From positions 37,201,152 to 37,265,151 of the forward strand of contig NC_087066.1 of assembly GCF_963678635.1 (NCBI RefSeq): 64,000 bases of DNA, in the 5' to 3' direction. Position 1 is the first letter of the stretch, and the number at the start of each line of letters is the position of its first letter. The position numbers were made by a program, and so were the translations under genes. Under the pieces are notes generated by a model, which saw only the letters and a program-made list of their open reading frames with translations, was not told the DNA's origin and did no database searches. This DNA comes from Symsagittifera roscoffensis. Lineage: Eukaryota; Xenacoelomorpha; Acoela; Convolutidae. Positions 1-11,261 of the stretch are shown here, one piece after another.

Positions 1-760
1 ATTTCGATCTTTCTTGGTGGCTGCGGCGATGAATCGAACGCCCAATACTCGCTGTAGTCTCTGTCTAAACAATGGTGTGTCCTCCTCTGATTCCACCGTG
101 TTTGTGGCTTTCTCCACCGTCGCGACCAGTTCCTCTGTGATCATTTCCTGACTGGCTTCTAACTGTGTAGCCGGTCCCATTGTTGGTGGTTCTGCGTTAT
201 GTGTCCGTTCTTCTTGTACACATATATTCGGGTCTACACGACTGACACAGATTTCTGAGGTGTCTTTGATTCTATCGGGTGTTTGTGTGGCTGTTGTTGT
301 ATTTTGTGGTTCGAGTCTTTGTGTAGTTGTTGCTGTATTATTTGTTTTCGTTTGTGTCTGCGTCGTTTTCATGATTTTTTTTATTCGGTTCTGACCATTG
401 TGTTTCCAGATGTATTCGTGTCTGTGAAGGTGATCTTCGGGAAACTTTATTTTTTACTGGTCTCTAGCTTTTTAGCCGATAGCACTTCCCTGGCATCCCT
501 TACGGGTGTTGTTGTTGATGTGTCGTGCTCTTGTTGTGGCGATTTTGTTAAGTCAGGGTTTCCTTTCTTTTCCTTCGTGGGAGGTCGCTTATGCCATCTG
601 AGGTCCGAAAGACTTTCTTCTCGGTCAGACGAACCCTGCCAGTTCTGGGTTGATTCTTTTCGTCCTCTTGGCTCTGTTGACTTAAGCTTCGGTGGGATGA
701 ATCCTCCTTTAAAACCTTTGGTTTCGTTACGGCTCATTTTTGAGTTGTTACTCTGATGGA
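1..760 (-). pseudogene. gypsy spacer region between RNase H and integrase
   Basis: The minus strand carries two open stretches of low-complexity, charged sequence (447-737 and about 1-280). Their peptides resemble those at 37264-37960 in the complete element, for example a VDPN motif followed by an EPPTM motif in both copies. No known domain is recognised. In the complete element this segment lies directly ahead of the HHCC zinc-binding domain of integrase, so the integrase of this copy should start just left of the window. Confidence 0.55.
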
Positions 761-942
761 TTAAAATTTTGTGGACTGAATTTTTGCAGATTTTTGGTAC
801 TGTTGAGATAGCGATCGAAACAGAGTTGACTGATTTATAGCAGATTTTGAATGAGTTTGATTTCTGTTTTTAGTTTGGCAATGACCGGTTGCGGAATGTT
901 TGGAATGTTTCTTTGCTAATTGAGTGTTTGAAGCAGCATTCA

Positions 943-1600
943 TTAACCCTTTGTTTTTCGCGCGCTTTTGATCAGCTCATACAGTGCTTTGTTCTGATTG
1001 GCCAGATTATTTAGAATGACGGTGTCAATCATTTCCAGATTATTAATGAATGTCCTAATTGATGATACAACAAATTCCTCGTCATACTCATTAGGGGGTA
1101 TTGCCAATACAACCGGATTTCGGGACATGTTGTCAATTAATCCCATTTTACTTCCGGCAAGATGTTTGATATCAAAGTGGAAGGGAATTAATCGGTCAAT
1201 CCAACGTGTGAGCCGGCTTTGACTTGTTTTTGATGGTTCGCTTGCGTTTAAAGCGCTGATTTAAGCTTGGTGGTCAGTTATGACGGTAAAATGTTTTCCA
1301 TATAGATAGTATTTGAAATGTTCGATTGCCCACACGACCCTTAATAGTTCGAGTTCGTTTACAGAATATTTTTCCTCTAATGAATTCAGAAAAACGTGAC
1401 GCGTAAGCTACGGCGACCCAACCTTCTGGCGAATGTTGTTCTAGCGCAACTCCTAATCCTGTAGTTGAAGCATCGCATACAATGCGAGTGTCAAGATGTT
1501 GATCAAAATGTTTATTTTGTGTTATTTCAGCTACCAATTTTAATGTTTTTGAATGTTGTGTTATGCTCTGTGGACCAGTCAAGAGGTTTGTTCTTTTCTG
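943..1600 (-). pseudogene. gypsy RNase H domain
   Basis: Read on the minus strand, the RNase H of the RT begins with CDASTTGLGVALEQHSPEGW (about 1480-1420), which carries the first catalytic Asp. It continues through a frameshift to ELELLRVVWAIEHFKYYLYG, then TDHQA with the next acidic residue. It ends in SQSRLTRWIDRLIPF and KMGLIDNMSRNP, the usual end of a gypsy RNase H. One in-frame stop follows TDHQA. The tail (ITDH to the stop at 943) includes the spacer before integrase and matches 38200-38500 of the sister element. Confidence 0.8.
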
Positions 1601-1610
1601 TGTTTTATAG

Positions 1611-2096
1611 TTATGGGCGTAGGTCGGCAGCGGTTTGTTCCAATTTTGGTATATATCGTGTGAGATGATGTATGGAATCCATAAAGCTTTTTAATTGTTT
1701 AAAAGTTTTTGGTGGTGATAGTTTTTCGATGGCCTCAGTCTTTCTTGTAAATGGTTTTGTTCCCTCGCTATTAACAGTAAATCGTAACCACTCAACTTGT
1801 TTGCATGCAAACTTACATTTATCCAATGATTTCGCCAGATTTTCCTCGTTCAGTTTTTTCAGGTTTGATTGCAACATTTGTTTGTGTACATCCAACGATC
1901 CTTTTGTGACGATTAGAATATCGTCCAAGTAGGCATAGATGTTCGTCCTTTTTTCTAAGGGTTCGATTGATCGCTTTTTGGAGATAGCTGGCATATCCGT
2001 GAGGCCATAAAATCCTATTTGAAACTGATAGGTCCCAGTGGCGTTACCACCAATAAAACTAAAGTTGCATTGTTCTCTGGTTGTTTTATCCTGTTG
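1611..2096 (-). pseudogene. gypsy reverse transcriptase, C-terminal half
   Basis: The minus strand continues the RT in a new frame from about 2096. It contains FSFIGGNATGTYQF and GFYGLTDMPA, which match the sister element at 39035-39680. The catalytic YLDD box follows (YAYLDDILIVTKGS, about 1940-1900), then the thumb/connection region with a basic, Lys-rich stretch. A small deletion is visible just before the YLDD box: the FQKAID segment of the sister element is replaced by a shorter sequence. The frame fails again near 1611, before RNase H. Confidence 0.8.
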
Positions 2097-2896
2097 TGAA
2101 TATGCGTAGGTCGAGTGTTGAGAATAGTGTTTGTTTGGATTTGTCTGATTTTACCACTTGTGCAATATTGTCCAACCGCAATTCAATGTTGGGCATTTGA
2201 TACTTGTTCTTGTGAATGAATTTGTTGATTTTCTTGGAATCTAACGCGAATTTGACTGTTTGATCCTTTTTTACTGAGATGACAATTGGGCTATTAAATT
2301 GTCGATCTGAGAATTTATCTAGTTTGATAATGTGGTTCTGATCCATCAATTTGTTTAATTCCCCTTCGACTCTTTCCTGTAGGTATACCGGGATACGTCG
2401 TCCTTTCTGTTGTATTGGCATGAAGTCTTGGTAGAATTGAGTTTTCATCATGTGATTTTTTGATTTGCCAATACGTATGCACAGTTGCTGAAAATATTCT
2501 CTGACCCATTGTTTAATTTCCGGATCCGAATCTTCTTGTTCGCGTATGCTCAATACATTTTGTTTATGTTTTTCTGGTATCAACCTGACACCTATGTTTT
2601 CGATTTCTAGGCTCTCTGTCTCTATTTCTTCCTGTTGCTCATCCTGCCGGTTTCCTAAATAATTCACGTTTGTGGATCTGCAAACTATTGCAAAATGGCC
2701 TCGTTTGGCGCATTTTGAACAAAATTTGTCTTTAGCCGGACAAGATTGAAGATGATTCTGATTGTATTGATTTCCGCATTTATAACATTGTTTCGAAGTG
2801 TTTGTAATGTTATTTCTTTGTTGTCCTCTTGTGTTTTGTGATCCACGTGGATATGGTCGTCCGCGGAAACCACCCCGACCTCTTTATGAGTTTTGG
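2086..2896 (-). pseudogene. gypsy Gag-Pol fragment: RG-rich linker, two zinc knuckles, N-terminal RT, protease missing
   Basis: This is a single open frame on the minus strand. It begins with an Arg/Gly-rich stretch (about 2880-2820), then a first Cys/His knuckle (CYKCGNQYNQNHLQSC, about 2795-2748) and a canonical second CCHC knuckle (CSKCAKRGHFAIVC). The frame then runs straight into the segment that precedes RT in the sister element (NIGVRLIPEKHKQ) and the RT fingers/palm region (MDQNHIIKLDKFSDRQFNSP). The aspartic protease that sits between zinc knuckle and RT in the sister element is absent, and the join is in frame. The frame ends with a stop at about 2086 where RT goes out of phase. Confidence 0.75.
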
Positions 2897-3060
2897 TTAT
2901 TCGACCACCCCGTGTGTTGATATAGTGTACTGGATCTTGTTTTGTTGTAGGTTGTCCCCCGAATGGGTTTATCTTCATGGTACTACTGTGTTCGATTCCT
3001 TTTCCCCGACGGATTGCATATTCATGTGCCTCTTGTGTTAGTAACAAAGATATCTTCCAG
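2897..3060 (-). pseudogene. gypsy Gag remnant (end of capsid region)
   Basis: The minus strand encodes a peptide containing QEAHEYAIRRGKGIEHS, closely matching PQEAYEYAIRREKGIEHS in the Gag of the element at 34908-41653. In the intact family this stretch closes the retrotransposon-gag capsid domain, just before an Arg/Gly-rich linker and the zinc knuckles. Only the last part of the capsid is left because the element is truncated at about 3060. The reading frame shifts near 2895 to enter the zinc-knuckle frame. Confidence 0.65.
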
Positions 3061-3259
3061 TGATGTCATAAAGTCTTGTGTGGTTACATTTGTCAACAAA
3101 TTGTCAACTTTTTGAGTCGATATAAGTCCATTATCATTTTTTGGACTGAAAGGATGACGGCGTTCGCTTTTACTCAATTTATTCAGACACCGCTCAATGT
3201 TGCTCGTTTTCGTTCAACTTTGCGAGATACAGTTCGATTTTGCTTGACTTTAAAGACAA

Positions 3260-5960
3260 GACAAGTAAAGAAATGTAAAAAATGGTTGCAATCAAAGCAG
3301 CGCAAAAATTTTGATTCACAAAACTTGAAGCAAATAAAATTCAAAAATCAAAAAAGAAACTAAGAAATAATGAAAAATTCAAAAAGTAAGTTGAGAAAAA
3401 ATGAACTTAAGATTTTTTTTCACTTAACATTAATTGATTTTTTGCTAGAAACAACAAAATTGATGTAAATATTGCAGTATATTTGAAATGATAGCTCAGT
3501 ATATATCGAGTACTTCTTAGTCTGAGGTAGAAATTAAAGTTACACTAAAGTTCCTTTTTTGGAAGAGCAACATGTGAACTAAATAGAATCACCATATGGT
3601 ATGTGTAGAATCCAGTACAATTTCAGGAAAAAAACATGTTATGAACAGTGAATTCCATGTTCATGTTATGAACAATTTTTTCTGGAATTCTCCGCATAAT
3701 TACCTCGTCAAGTGTAAGAAGATTCCGAAAATGTTAGTAATGTCCGAGTTTTTTTCTTTTTATTGAAATTAATGAGCTCTAATGTAAACATCTTATTAAT
3801 TAAAATCTAGCAAATGCGAAACTTGACAGCATAAAAGTTTCTATTGTCAGTGGAACTCAATACTAAATCTTAAAAAATTGGTTAACTGAAATGGTTGAGG
3901 TACCTCTTTAATTTTTCGAATAAATTTTCCAACCAGTGTTTTTCTTTTTGCTTTGCTTGATCCGCTTTAACATCATTCGAAATCATAATAACTGTAGACT
4001 CTGCATGTGTAAAAAAACTGAATCCTGTAACAGAGCTGTATAATGCTTTTTGTATCCTGCATAGGCACTTTATCTTGTTTCCCGTATCCTGTGTGCTGAT
4101 AAATTATAGCTTATTTGATAGGGATTAGCAGTTTGAACAAAGCTGTATACTGTGTTCTTTATATTGTATCCTTAATATTTGATACTGCATCTGGAATCCT
4201 GTATACTATATATACTCCTGTACCCTATATCGTGTATCCTGGTAGATCACAGATTTTTTTGATACGGATTAGCATTTTGAAAGTAATTACATTGCAATTC
4301 ACCTTAATTTAAAGCTTTCGTGAATCGGACTACGATTTGATTTCCAGAATAATGACTTCTCGGTTATTGATTTCTCTATTGATGACTTCTCGTGTTACAA
4401 TGATCGCACCTTGTTAACTCTAAACAACTTAACAACACCATAAAGTTTACTAACTACCTTTGTTCTCTTAGCAATTGAAATCAATACAATTCAAAGCTAT
4501 TTTAATAACTTAATACCGTTTAATCCAAAATGAGAAGAAAACTTACGTAAAAAAGTATTCGATAAACATCAAAAGCAAAGCAAGAAAAGATTTTGTCATT
4601 GATGCGATCACAAAGAAATGATGCGATCAAAAAACAAGCAACCTTTAAATGAACTTAAAGGACCTCAGTTAAGAATTTTTTTAAAACTACAGACGGCTAA
4701 GTTATTAGACTCTTTTAGCCGATACAGGAATTTAAAAAAGGTTCATGCCCTATACATAACTGAACTGTATAATAATCTTGTAGTTAAACGTTAAATATTT
4801 GTATTTATTTTAACGTATGAATCATCTCGCTCTTAATCTTGTAATTGCATCGCTTTGTTCAGCTTTTGGTAATAAATTACGCAAAAACTCAAACCATCAA
4901 GGTTTACCAGATCCTAGTTCCAATCTTGCATGCCGTCGAAATTGCAATCAACCTGGAATTCAATTGTGAATGCACGAGTCAAGATCTTGCGTTTTGTACT
5001 ATTTCCGGGAGTCAGCAAGCAATCGTGGTTTCATAAAATGCTGATAAAATTTTAAGAAAGACTAAAATTTTAATTCTTAAATGCAAATGAATCAAACAAA
5101 CAAAAAAAAACTAAACTTACACTGTTTCAACCCAAAATGGATAAATCCCTTAAAATCACAGATCATTTATATCTTCAAAAACAGGCAAAATAATTAAACT
5201 GATGCGATAACAGTCAATACAGTGAGAATAAATGATAGACCGTTTTTGAAAGTAAATTTAAAGGTTCCACCAACAAACTAGAAAAAATATATTTTTCAAT
5301 ACTCTTAGCATTTTGGTGTCACCGCCAAAATGATTTGCTTATGCATATTTGATCTACTATCATATTAGGTAAAGTTACTTCAATTTTCAGGGTTCTCGAA
5401 ATAAGCGCATTTGGGTTGTGTGGCCTACTTACATTTAGCTGATTAGATGTGCGTGCAGCCGTTTGGATCCGTTTTTCTTTAGCTGGGAGGGTAAACTGAA
5501 TGGCCCTGTCTTTTTTAACGGCAACGCCGCACTGAAATCTGCGATAATCGGTGCAGCTCTCTCGCTGAGCTCTGAATGCTTGATGTTTTTTCGGGAATCT
5601 GGTTTTCCCCGCATCATGCGTACGCTCTCCACGCGTCTCGACCAATTTGTTGTTTTTTTTCTAAAATAGCAGCTGCTTTTCCTTCATGCGTTCAATATTT
5701 GAGCAAAACTAGTTTTCGTTATATATGTTTTTTTCGCTTCAAGTGAATATCGTAGCCCAACGTTATAGGAATTGGCTTTCAACTCTGTTTCGAAAGAAGA
5801 CTCCAACGTTTATTTTATTTTTTTTGCTATTGTTTATGATTTTAGTACCGCAAAAAAAACACTCTCGGACTTCATTTAAGTTATTGTACTCACTTTATAT
5901 GACAATGGTACAAACGAAATTTTATAAAGCGACATTGGTTTTAAAAAACTCTAGGTAAAC
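3260..5960. repeat. Segmental duplication, unit 1
   Basis: This stretch is repeated, with heavy divergence, at about 5990-8960. Matching blocks occur in the same order: 3270/6030 (caaaaattttgattca-like block), 3480/6210 (agctcagta.acatcgagta), 3895/6628, 4030/6781 (taacagagctgt), 4370/7300 (atgacttctcgtgttacaa), and 5330-5690/8440-8830. The offset grows from about 2730 to about 3130 bases along the unit because of indels. Unit 1 starts close to the truncation point of the neighbouring gypsy element. I see no convincing gene in it. A cluster of the short motif gtatcctg occupies about 4040-4240. Confidence 0.6.
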
Positions 5961-5989
5961 TTGCTTTACCTTTTTCGATATTACAAAAA

Positions 5990-8960
5990 TGAGTCCAAAA
6001 CTAAAGCAAAAACAAGGAAGAATTGGTTGCTGTCAGAACAGCACACAATTTTCAGACCTGAAGCAAAAGTTATTCGAAAAACAACAAAAAAGTAAGATGA
6101 AATGAAAAAAAAACAGCATGTTTTTTTGCTGAGCGTATGATATTTTTTTTAGAAAAGAGTAATTGATTTTCGTAAAAACAAATAAAATGACCTAAAAATT
6201 GCAGCATAATTTAAATAAAAGCTCAGTAGACATCGAGTAATTCTTAGTAATATTTGTAACCATTGTAATATTTGTTTTTTTTTTGGAATCTGAATTACGT
6301 TTGAGCAATACAATACTAAAGTTGAACTTTTTCAAGCTTTTTTTTAATTTCTTGGTATACACAATGGACGGTTATATCAATTGTTGTGGATTCCGCAAAG
6401 GTACGTTGATTCCTCAAATGAGCACGGATGCCGCAAGTGTAAGCGAAGTCCACGGTTTTTCCTTAACGCTAAAATATACTAGCACCTTGCGGAAACGATT
6501 AACATTTAGGAATTATAGCTAGATTGAAGCTAATGTCTATCAAAAGCGAAATTTGAACGCAAAAAATTATCCATGGTCAGTAAAATCCAATACCAAACCC
6601 TAAAACAAAAGATAACTAAAATCGTAGATGTACCTCTGTAGTATTTGAAATAGTTTTCCCAACCATTATTTTTCTTACTAGTTAGCTCCATCCACATAAC
6701 TATTTTCGAGATCCCAATACCTGTATACTGAGCCTGTATAAGATAACTGCACCCTGTAACAGCTGTGTAATGTTTCTTTAACAGAGCTGTGTAATGTATC
6801 CTGTGTCTTGATAAATCATAGCTTTTTTGATAGTCTAGCATTTTTAACAAAGCTATTTACTGTATCCTGTGTCCCGTATCCTGTATACTTTACCTTATAT
6901 CATGTATCCTGATAGATCCTATTGCGTATATCCATTTATCGTGTATCCATAGAGAATTTGTTTTCAGCCTGTTGCCGAATCTGCTAACAATTCACAAAAC
7001 ACTCACTTGAGCCTCGTAACATTGCCGTCCCTTCCTAACAACTCAATGAGAACAATGAACTTCTAAGGTTAATTTTCCCGGTGAGTTCTAATTTGAACCG
7101 CAGTATAAATAGATTTGAAATAGGAAAACATCCCTACAGATGTTTTCTGTCATGCTGAGGGAGACCCTATATCCAACAATCTTCACACTGTTAGCTTTTT
7201 CTTTCGACCTAAAATTGACCGAATATTTCAAGGTTGGTTAAAAACAGAACATAGTAAGACTTTTCCGTTCGAATCTTGAAGCCTCGATTTTTGATTTCTC
7301 GATTCATGACTTCTCGTGTTACAAAGGGTCTCACCTTTTTATTTCTGAACATACTAGCATCAAAAACTTTAAGCACCTACTTTTTGTTTCCTTAGCTATT
7401 TAAAATCACCACATAATATAGCCATTTCTCTAATTTAACACCGTTCAATATAATTTCAAGCAAGAAAAACTTTTACCATTTAAAGCCAGATATCTTCGCG
7501 CTAGTTAATCCTCTAATCCTTTAAGTTTTGAACAGAAATGGTCTTGTCGATAGCTCGAGTTGTTCAAGCGATGCGAACCAAAATGAAGCAACCATTTTTT
7601 GATCCTCAAAGGCACTGAAAAAAAAAGTTATCTGTCTAAAAAAGGCGTATTTTTCAAAAATTTTGAGCCAGAAAATCGTTTAAAAACCCATGAAGTTGAA
7701 TTTTATTCAATTTATAGAATCATTTTTGCACTTAGGATGATAACTAATTTTTCGGTTCGGCTTTTTTAAATTGTTGGCTCAAAAACGCAATCCTTGCAAG
7801 TTTGCCAGCCCTTTGTCCAAATCGTTAATGCCAACAAGAAGGCAATTAACCTGGGATTAAAATGATACTACTCGAGTCCAAGTCTTTCGTTTAATGTTTT
7901 TTTTCCGGGAATCTGAACGAAAATGTTTTAAAAATGGGCTGACAAAAAAACTTGAAGTAGAACTTAAGTTTAAATTTTATTTTTGAAATGACTCGAACAA
8001 AAAAAAAGTTTCATTGAACCAACCCAAGCTTTATAATGCTCTGAGAAAGTTTAAATCAGTTTTGTCTTATATTTTCAATCAGTGTTTATCTACGGAGGCG
8101 TCTTTTTGCTAGTTGCCGACTACTTCCCTTAAGGTGGGCTCTGCTGAAAAATGAGTGGATGCTAAAATTTCATCCTCCGACAGCGTTTATTGTTCTAGCA
8201 AGTCCACTCACGGCCGCATCTCGCTGACTACAAGGGAACGGTAGAAATTGAACTTGCAAAAATTAATTGCAGCTTTTCTCGGTTTTATTGGGAAGAAAGA
8301 AGTATATTAGGCTGGTGTGATAACAGTCAATTTAATGAAATACCAACGTTTGAATATAGTTCTTTGAGAGTAATTTTAGAGTTTCCTCCGGCAAACCAAA
8401 AAAAATTTTCCAATTCACTTAGCGTTTTCGGGTTACACCGCTAAACTGATGCGCTTGTGACCTTTTGATCCACTGTCATACCGGCTGATATGTCTAAAAT
8501 TTTTAGGATTCTCGAAAATATGCGCAGCGGCTGTGGCATACTTACATATGTGGCATATTTACATTGATCTGCTTGCGTGCGCGATCAGCCGTTTGAGTCA
8601 TATTGTTTTTAGTTGGGCGGGCAAACTGAGTGGCGCTATCTTTTGGTACTGGTAACAGCGCACTGGCAATTACGAAAGTAGCAGCAAATTTCTCGCTGAG
8701 CTCTTTTAAATGCTCTATGACGTTTCGGGCATCTGATTTTCCCAGCTGAATTGTCTTGATTATTCTTTCTACGTGTTTCGACCAATTAGTTTTTTTTCTG
8801 TAATAGCAGCTGCTCAACATATGCGTTTGATATCTTGAGCAAGACCAGTTTTTTTTTTTTTCGCTTGAAATAAAACTCGTTGCCAAACGCTGTAAGAAAT
8901 GGCTTGTTTTCAGATAAAACAGTGAATTCGAAAGCTTTGCATCCGCGAGTCTCATCAATT
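5990..8960. repeat. Segmental duplication, unit 2
   Basis: This is the second copy of the 3260-5960 unit, in direct orientation. The best-preserved block is 8440-8830, which matches 5330-5690 over several hundred bases and includes shared words such as ctcgctgagctct and gcagctgct. A second cluster of the gtatcctg motif lies at about 6720-6950. Overall divergence is high, so the duplication is old. Confidence 0.6.
8542..8958 (-). pseudogene. Possible decayed exon in segmental duplication unit 2
   Basis: An open frame of about 138 codons on the minus strand is paralleled, in the same frame, by a shorter open stretch in duplication unit 1 (5435-5632). The two share a similar spacing of VE, GK.D.R, ELSE and SALLP/SAALP residues, followed by a basic tail. 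I recognise no domain, signal peptide or motif. It could be a relic of an exon that was intact when the segment duplicated, or chance: the DNA is similar, so similar peptides are expected in any open frame. Confidence 0.2.
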
Positions 8961-8999
8961 GACTAGTTTTTGCATTAAACGAAATTTCATACTTATAAA

Positions 9000-10580
9000 T
9001 CTCATTAAGGTGCAGCTTTTTTGCTACTGATGCCTTAGAACCAGCTATGGGTTACTTAGCGCGTTTTCTGTAATTGCTTATTTTGCTGTCATTTTGCTGT
9101 CATTATTAACAGGTTGTAGTAAATTTGATCTATGGCTCAGCGGCCGGAGGAACAAACGCGTGAAACGAAGATATCGCCAAGCCATATAGAATGGAATCAA
9201 GAATAGAGTGGAAACCCCGAATAGAATGGAAACAAAAGTACTTGGCAATGCGGTCCCGATTGCGTTACGATCAGGAAAGCAACACCTAACACTTTCACTT
9301 GATATAGTGTCGCAACAACTCAAAAGCGGGTGGCAGAAGTCAAAACCACTCCCGAAAAATACCAGGAACTCAGAGCTTGTCTCGTTTTCCTCAAAAAATT
9401 CAAAGTGCCTCCAAAGAAAACGAAAGTAGTAAACACCGCAAATTCATTGATCTGAGCCAGTATGACAAATAATACCATTTGCAAAACTGTCAACTCAGAT
9501 TCAGACACGGTTGTCTTTTTTAAGTATTTAGCAGTTATTTATCAAATTTAAGACGGAACCGCGTGTAGTTATATGCACATGTGGCAGCCAGCCAATCAAA
9601 ACAAAAACACACTGAGCAGGCACCCGGGCCGAGGTCTGCGACATGGGTCGCGCAAAGTTGCAACATATCTAAAAATTGGTCGCTACATACTCGTTTTAAG
9701 TCTCAATAATCAGAGAATGTCTGTCTAGAGTCGCAATGGTCGCAACGTACCCTGTTTTGAGTCGCATTGTTCGCAGTATAAGTCCATTCTGGAAAAAAAG
9801 TCCGGGCAATCATTCTGTAAAAAAGCCACAGGCCAAAACCACTGTTAAGATGGATCAAAAGGACAAACCACTATGGATCGCAGTCATAATTGCAGAAAAA
9901 CCACCAAAAACATACCCGACCGAAACCAAATCGGACATATGGAGGAGGCAGATCAACAAAAACTGAAAAACGAAGCAAAGAAAATTGATACCAAAGGACA
10001 GCAGAATTGTTTGTACGGCAGAAAAACCACCGAAAAACAAGTCACGCATTTTTTAACGAAACGTGATTATTCTCGCAAGGGTTTTTGGACCATATAAGGA
10101 GCTGTGTGTAAAAACAATTGAGGCGCGCGATTGCTACAATTTTATCTGCTGAAGACAACTCAAAGACGTCTTGAAAATTTTCACGCAGAATTATTTGTAC
10201 TAGCGTCAAATGCCAATTGAGGGGTAACAGCTCACATATTAGTTTAAAAATCTGAAAAGATTTCTTAGCTGTTACTAGGACCCTGCGTAATGCCACCGAG
10301 ACTAATTTTTCGAACATGCCACGGCTTTTTTTTCGACCATCGCGACCGAGATACGCTATTTCCAGACTCAGTCCGTGACTAATTTTTCGACCACCACGAC
10401 CGAGATACGGAGTCCGCGACTAATTTTTTGACTGTCGCGACCGAGATATGGCATTTCCAGAAATTATCAGCGACTTAAAACCCTGTCCAAATTTTGGATT
10501 TTTCCGCGACCGCCAAAAGTCGAAAAATTAGTCGCAGACCTCGACTCGGGTAGTTCCGTCTAAATCAACATAATGTCAAA
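9000..10580. repeat. CGAC/GTCGC-rich degenerate minisatellite region
   Basis: From about 9600 the sequence repeats short words such as gtcgcaa, ggtcgc and, between 10280 and 10560, cgactaatttttcgac followed by cgaccgagata at least three times with variable spacing. A related GCGAC-rich stretch lies at 22090-22760. No coding sequence is recognised; overlapping open frames on both strands look like by-products of the repeat. 9000-9600 holds nothing I can name. Confidence 0.45.
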
Positions 10581-11261
10581 TAAAAAAACTAGGTAGAAAC
10601 GGAGTCTTTTAAGTTCACAAGCTTTTCAAACTGTAACATTTTCAATACGTTTGAGGCCATGCCTTGAGAATCGTAAGCAGTACACTAGTTAAACAACTCA
10701 TATTCAAATATTCAAACAAAAAAATTATGGTGTAGCCTAAAATTCAATTCTGGATCGGTTGTTGGTTTTGGTTTATTTAAATGACTTGCAAAGATTAAGC
10801 ATTTTATACTACAACTAAAACTGGAAATCGACTGTAAGAGGATTTTTATATAAGATAATTTGGAAATTCGTTTTGAAAGAATAAGGCCGCCATAAACAAG
10901 GATCAAACAGCGACCTGAGAATTCAACGGAAATATTTCTCACATTAGACTCCAAAAATATTTCAGTCTTGTAGTTGATGAAAATTTAAACTTCAACAAAC
11001 ACAACAAAAAAAGTCTGCTAAACCTTGCTCAATAAAATATCAACTGTGATGTTATTTCATTCCCTCTAATTTAATCGTGATATCCAAATCATGTATTCAA
11101 CCAATAAATCAATTTTTTTAAAAGTATGTTATAATAAGTCTGAACGTCTTGCTATAGTTTTATGGCTATCTTGTTTTGGTTGCTACAAATTGAATTTTGA
11201 TAGGTTCTTAGTTTTCGTTAACGATTTTTGCATTTTTTGCGATGTTGTTAAATACTGTCTT
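10580..11261. other. Unique AT-rich spacer
   Basis: I see no gene, RNA or repeat here. It forms the left flank of the satellite array. Confidence 0.4.

Larger units (their letters stand above)
1..3060 (-). mobile_element. Gypsy-type LTR retrotransposon, 5'-truncated copy running off the left edge
   Basis: Reading the minus strand from 3060 down to 1 gives, in order, the end of a Gag, two zinc knuckles, reverse transcriptase, RNase H and the spacer before integrase. The same order and closely similar peptides occur in the complete element at 34908-41653, so the two belong to one family or sister subfamilies. Similarity to that element stops abruptly near 3060, inside gag, and no LTR is seen there; the copy is therefore truncated or interrupted at its 5' side. 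The integrase and 3' LTR would lie left of position 1. Frameshifts and stops break the frame near 2895, 2095, 1600 and 1260. It is a dead copy. Confidence 0.85.

Noticed and set aside
283-756. Cys-rich 157-codon plus-strand frame resembling a secreted peptide
   Set aside because: It is antisense to the gypsy spacer region on the minus strand, whose peptides match the complete element.
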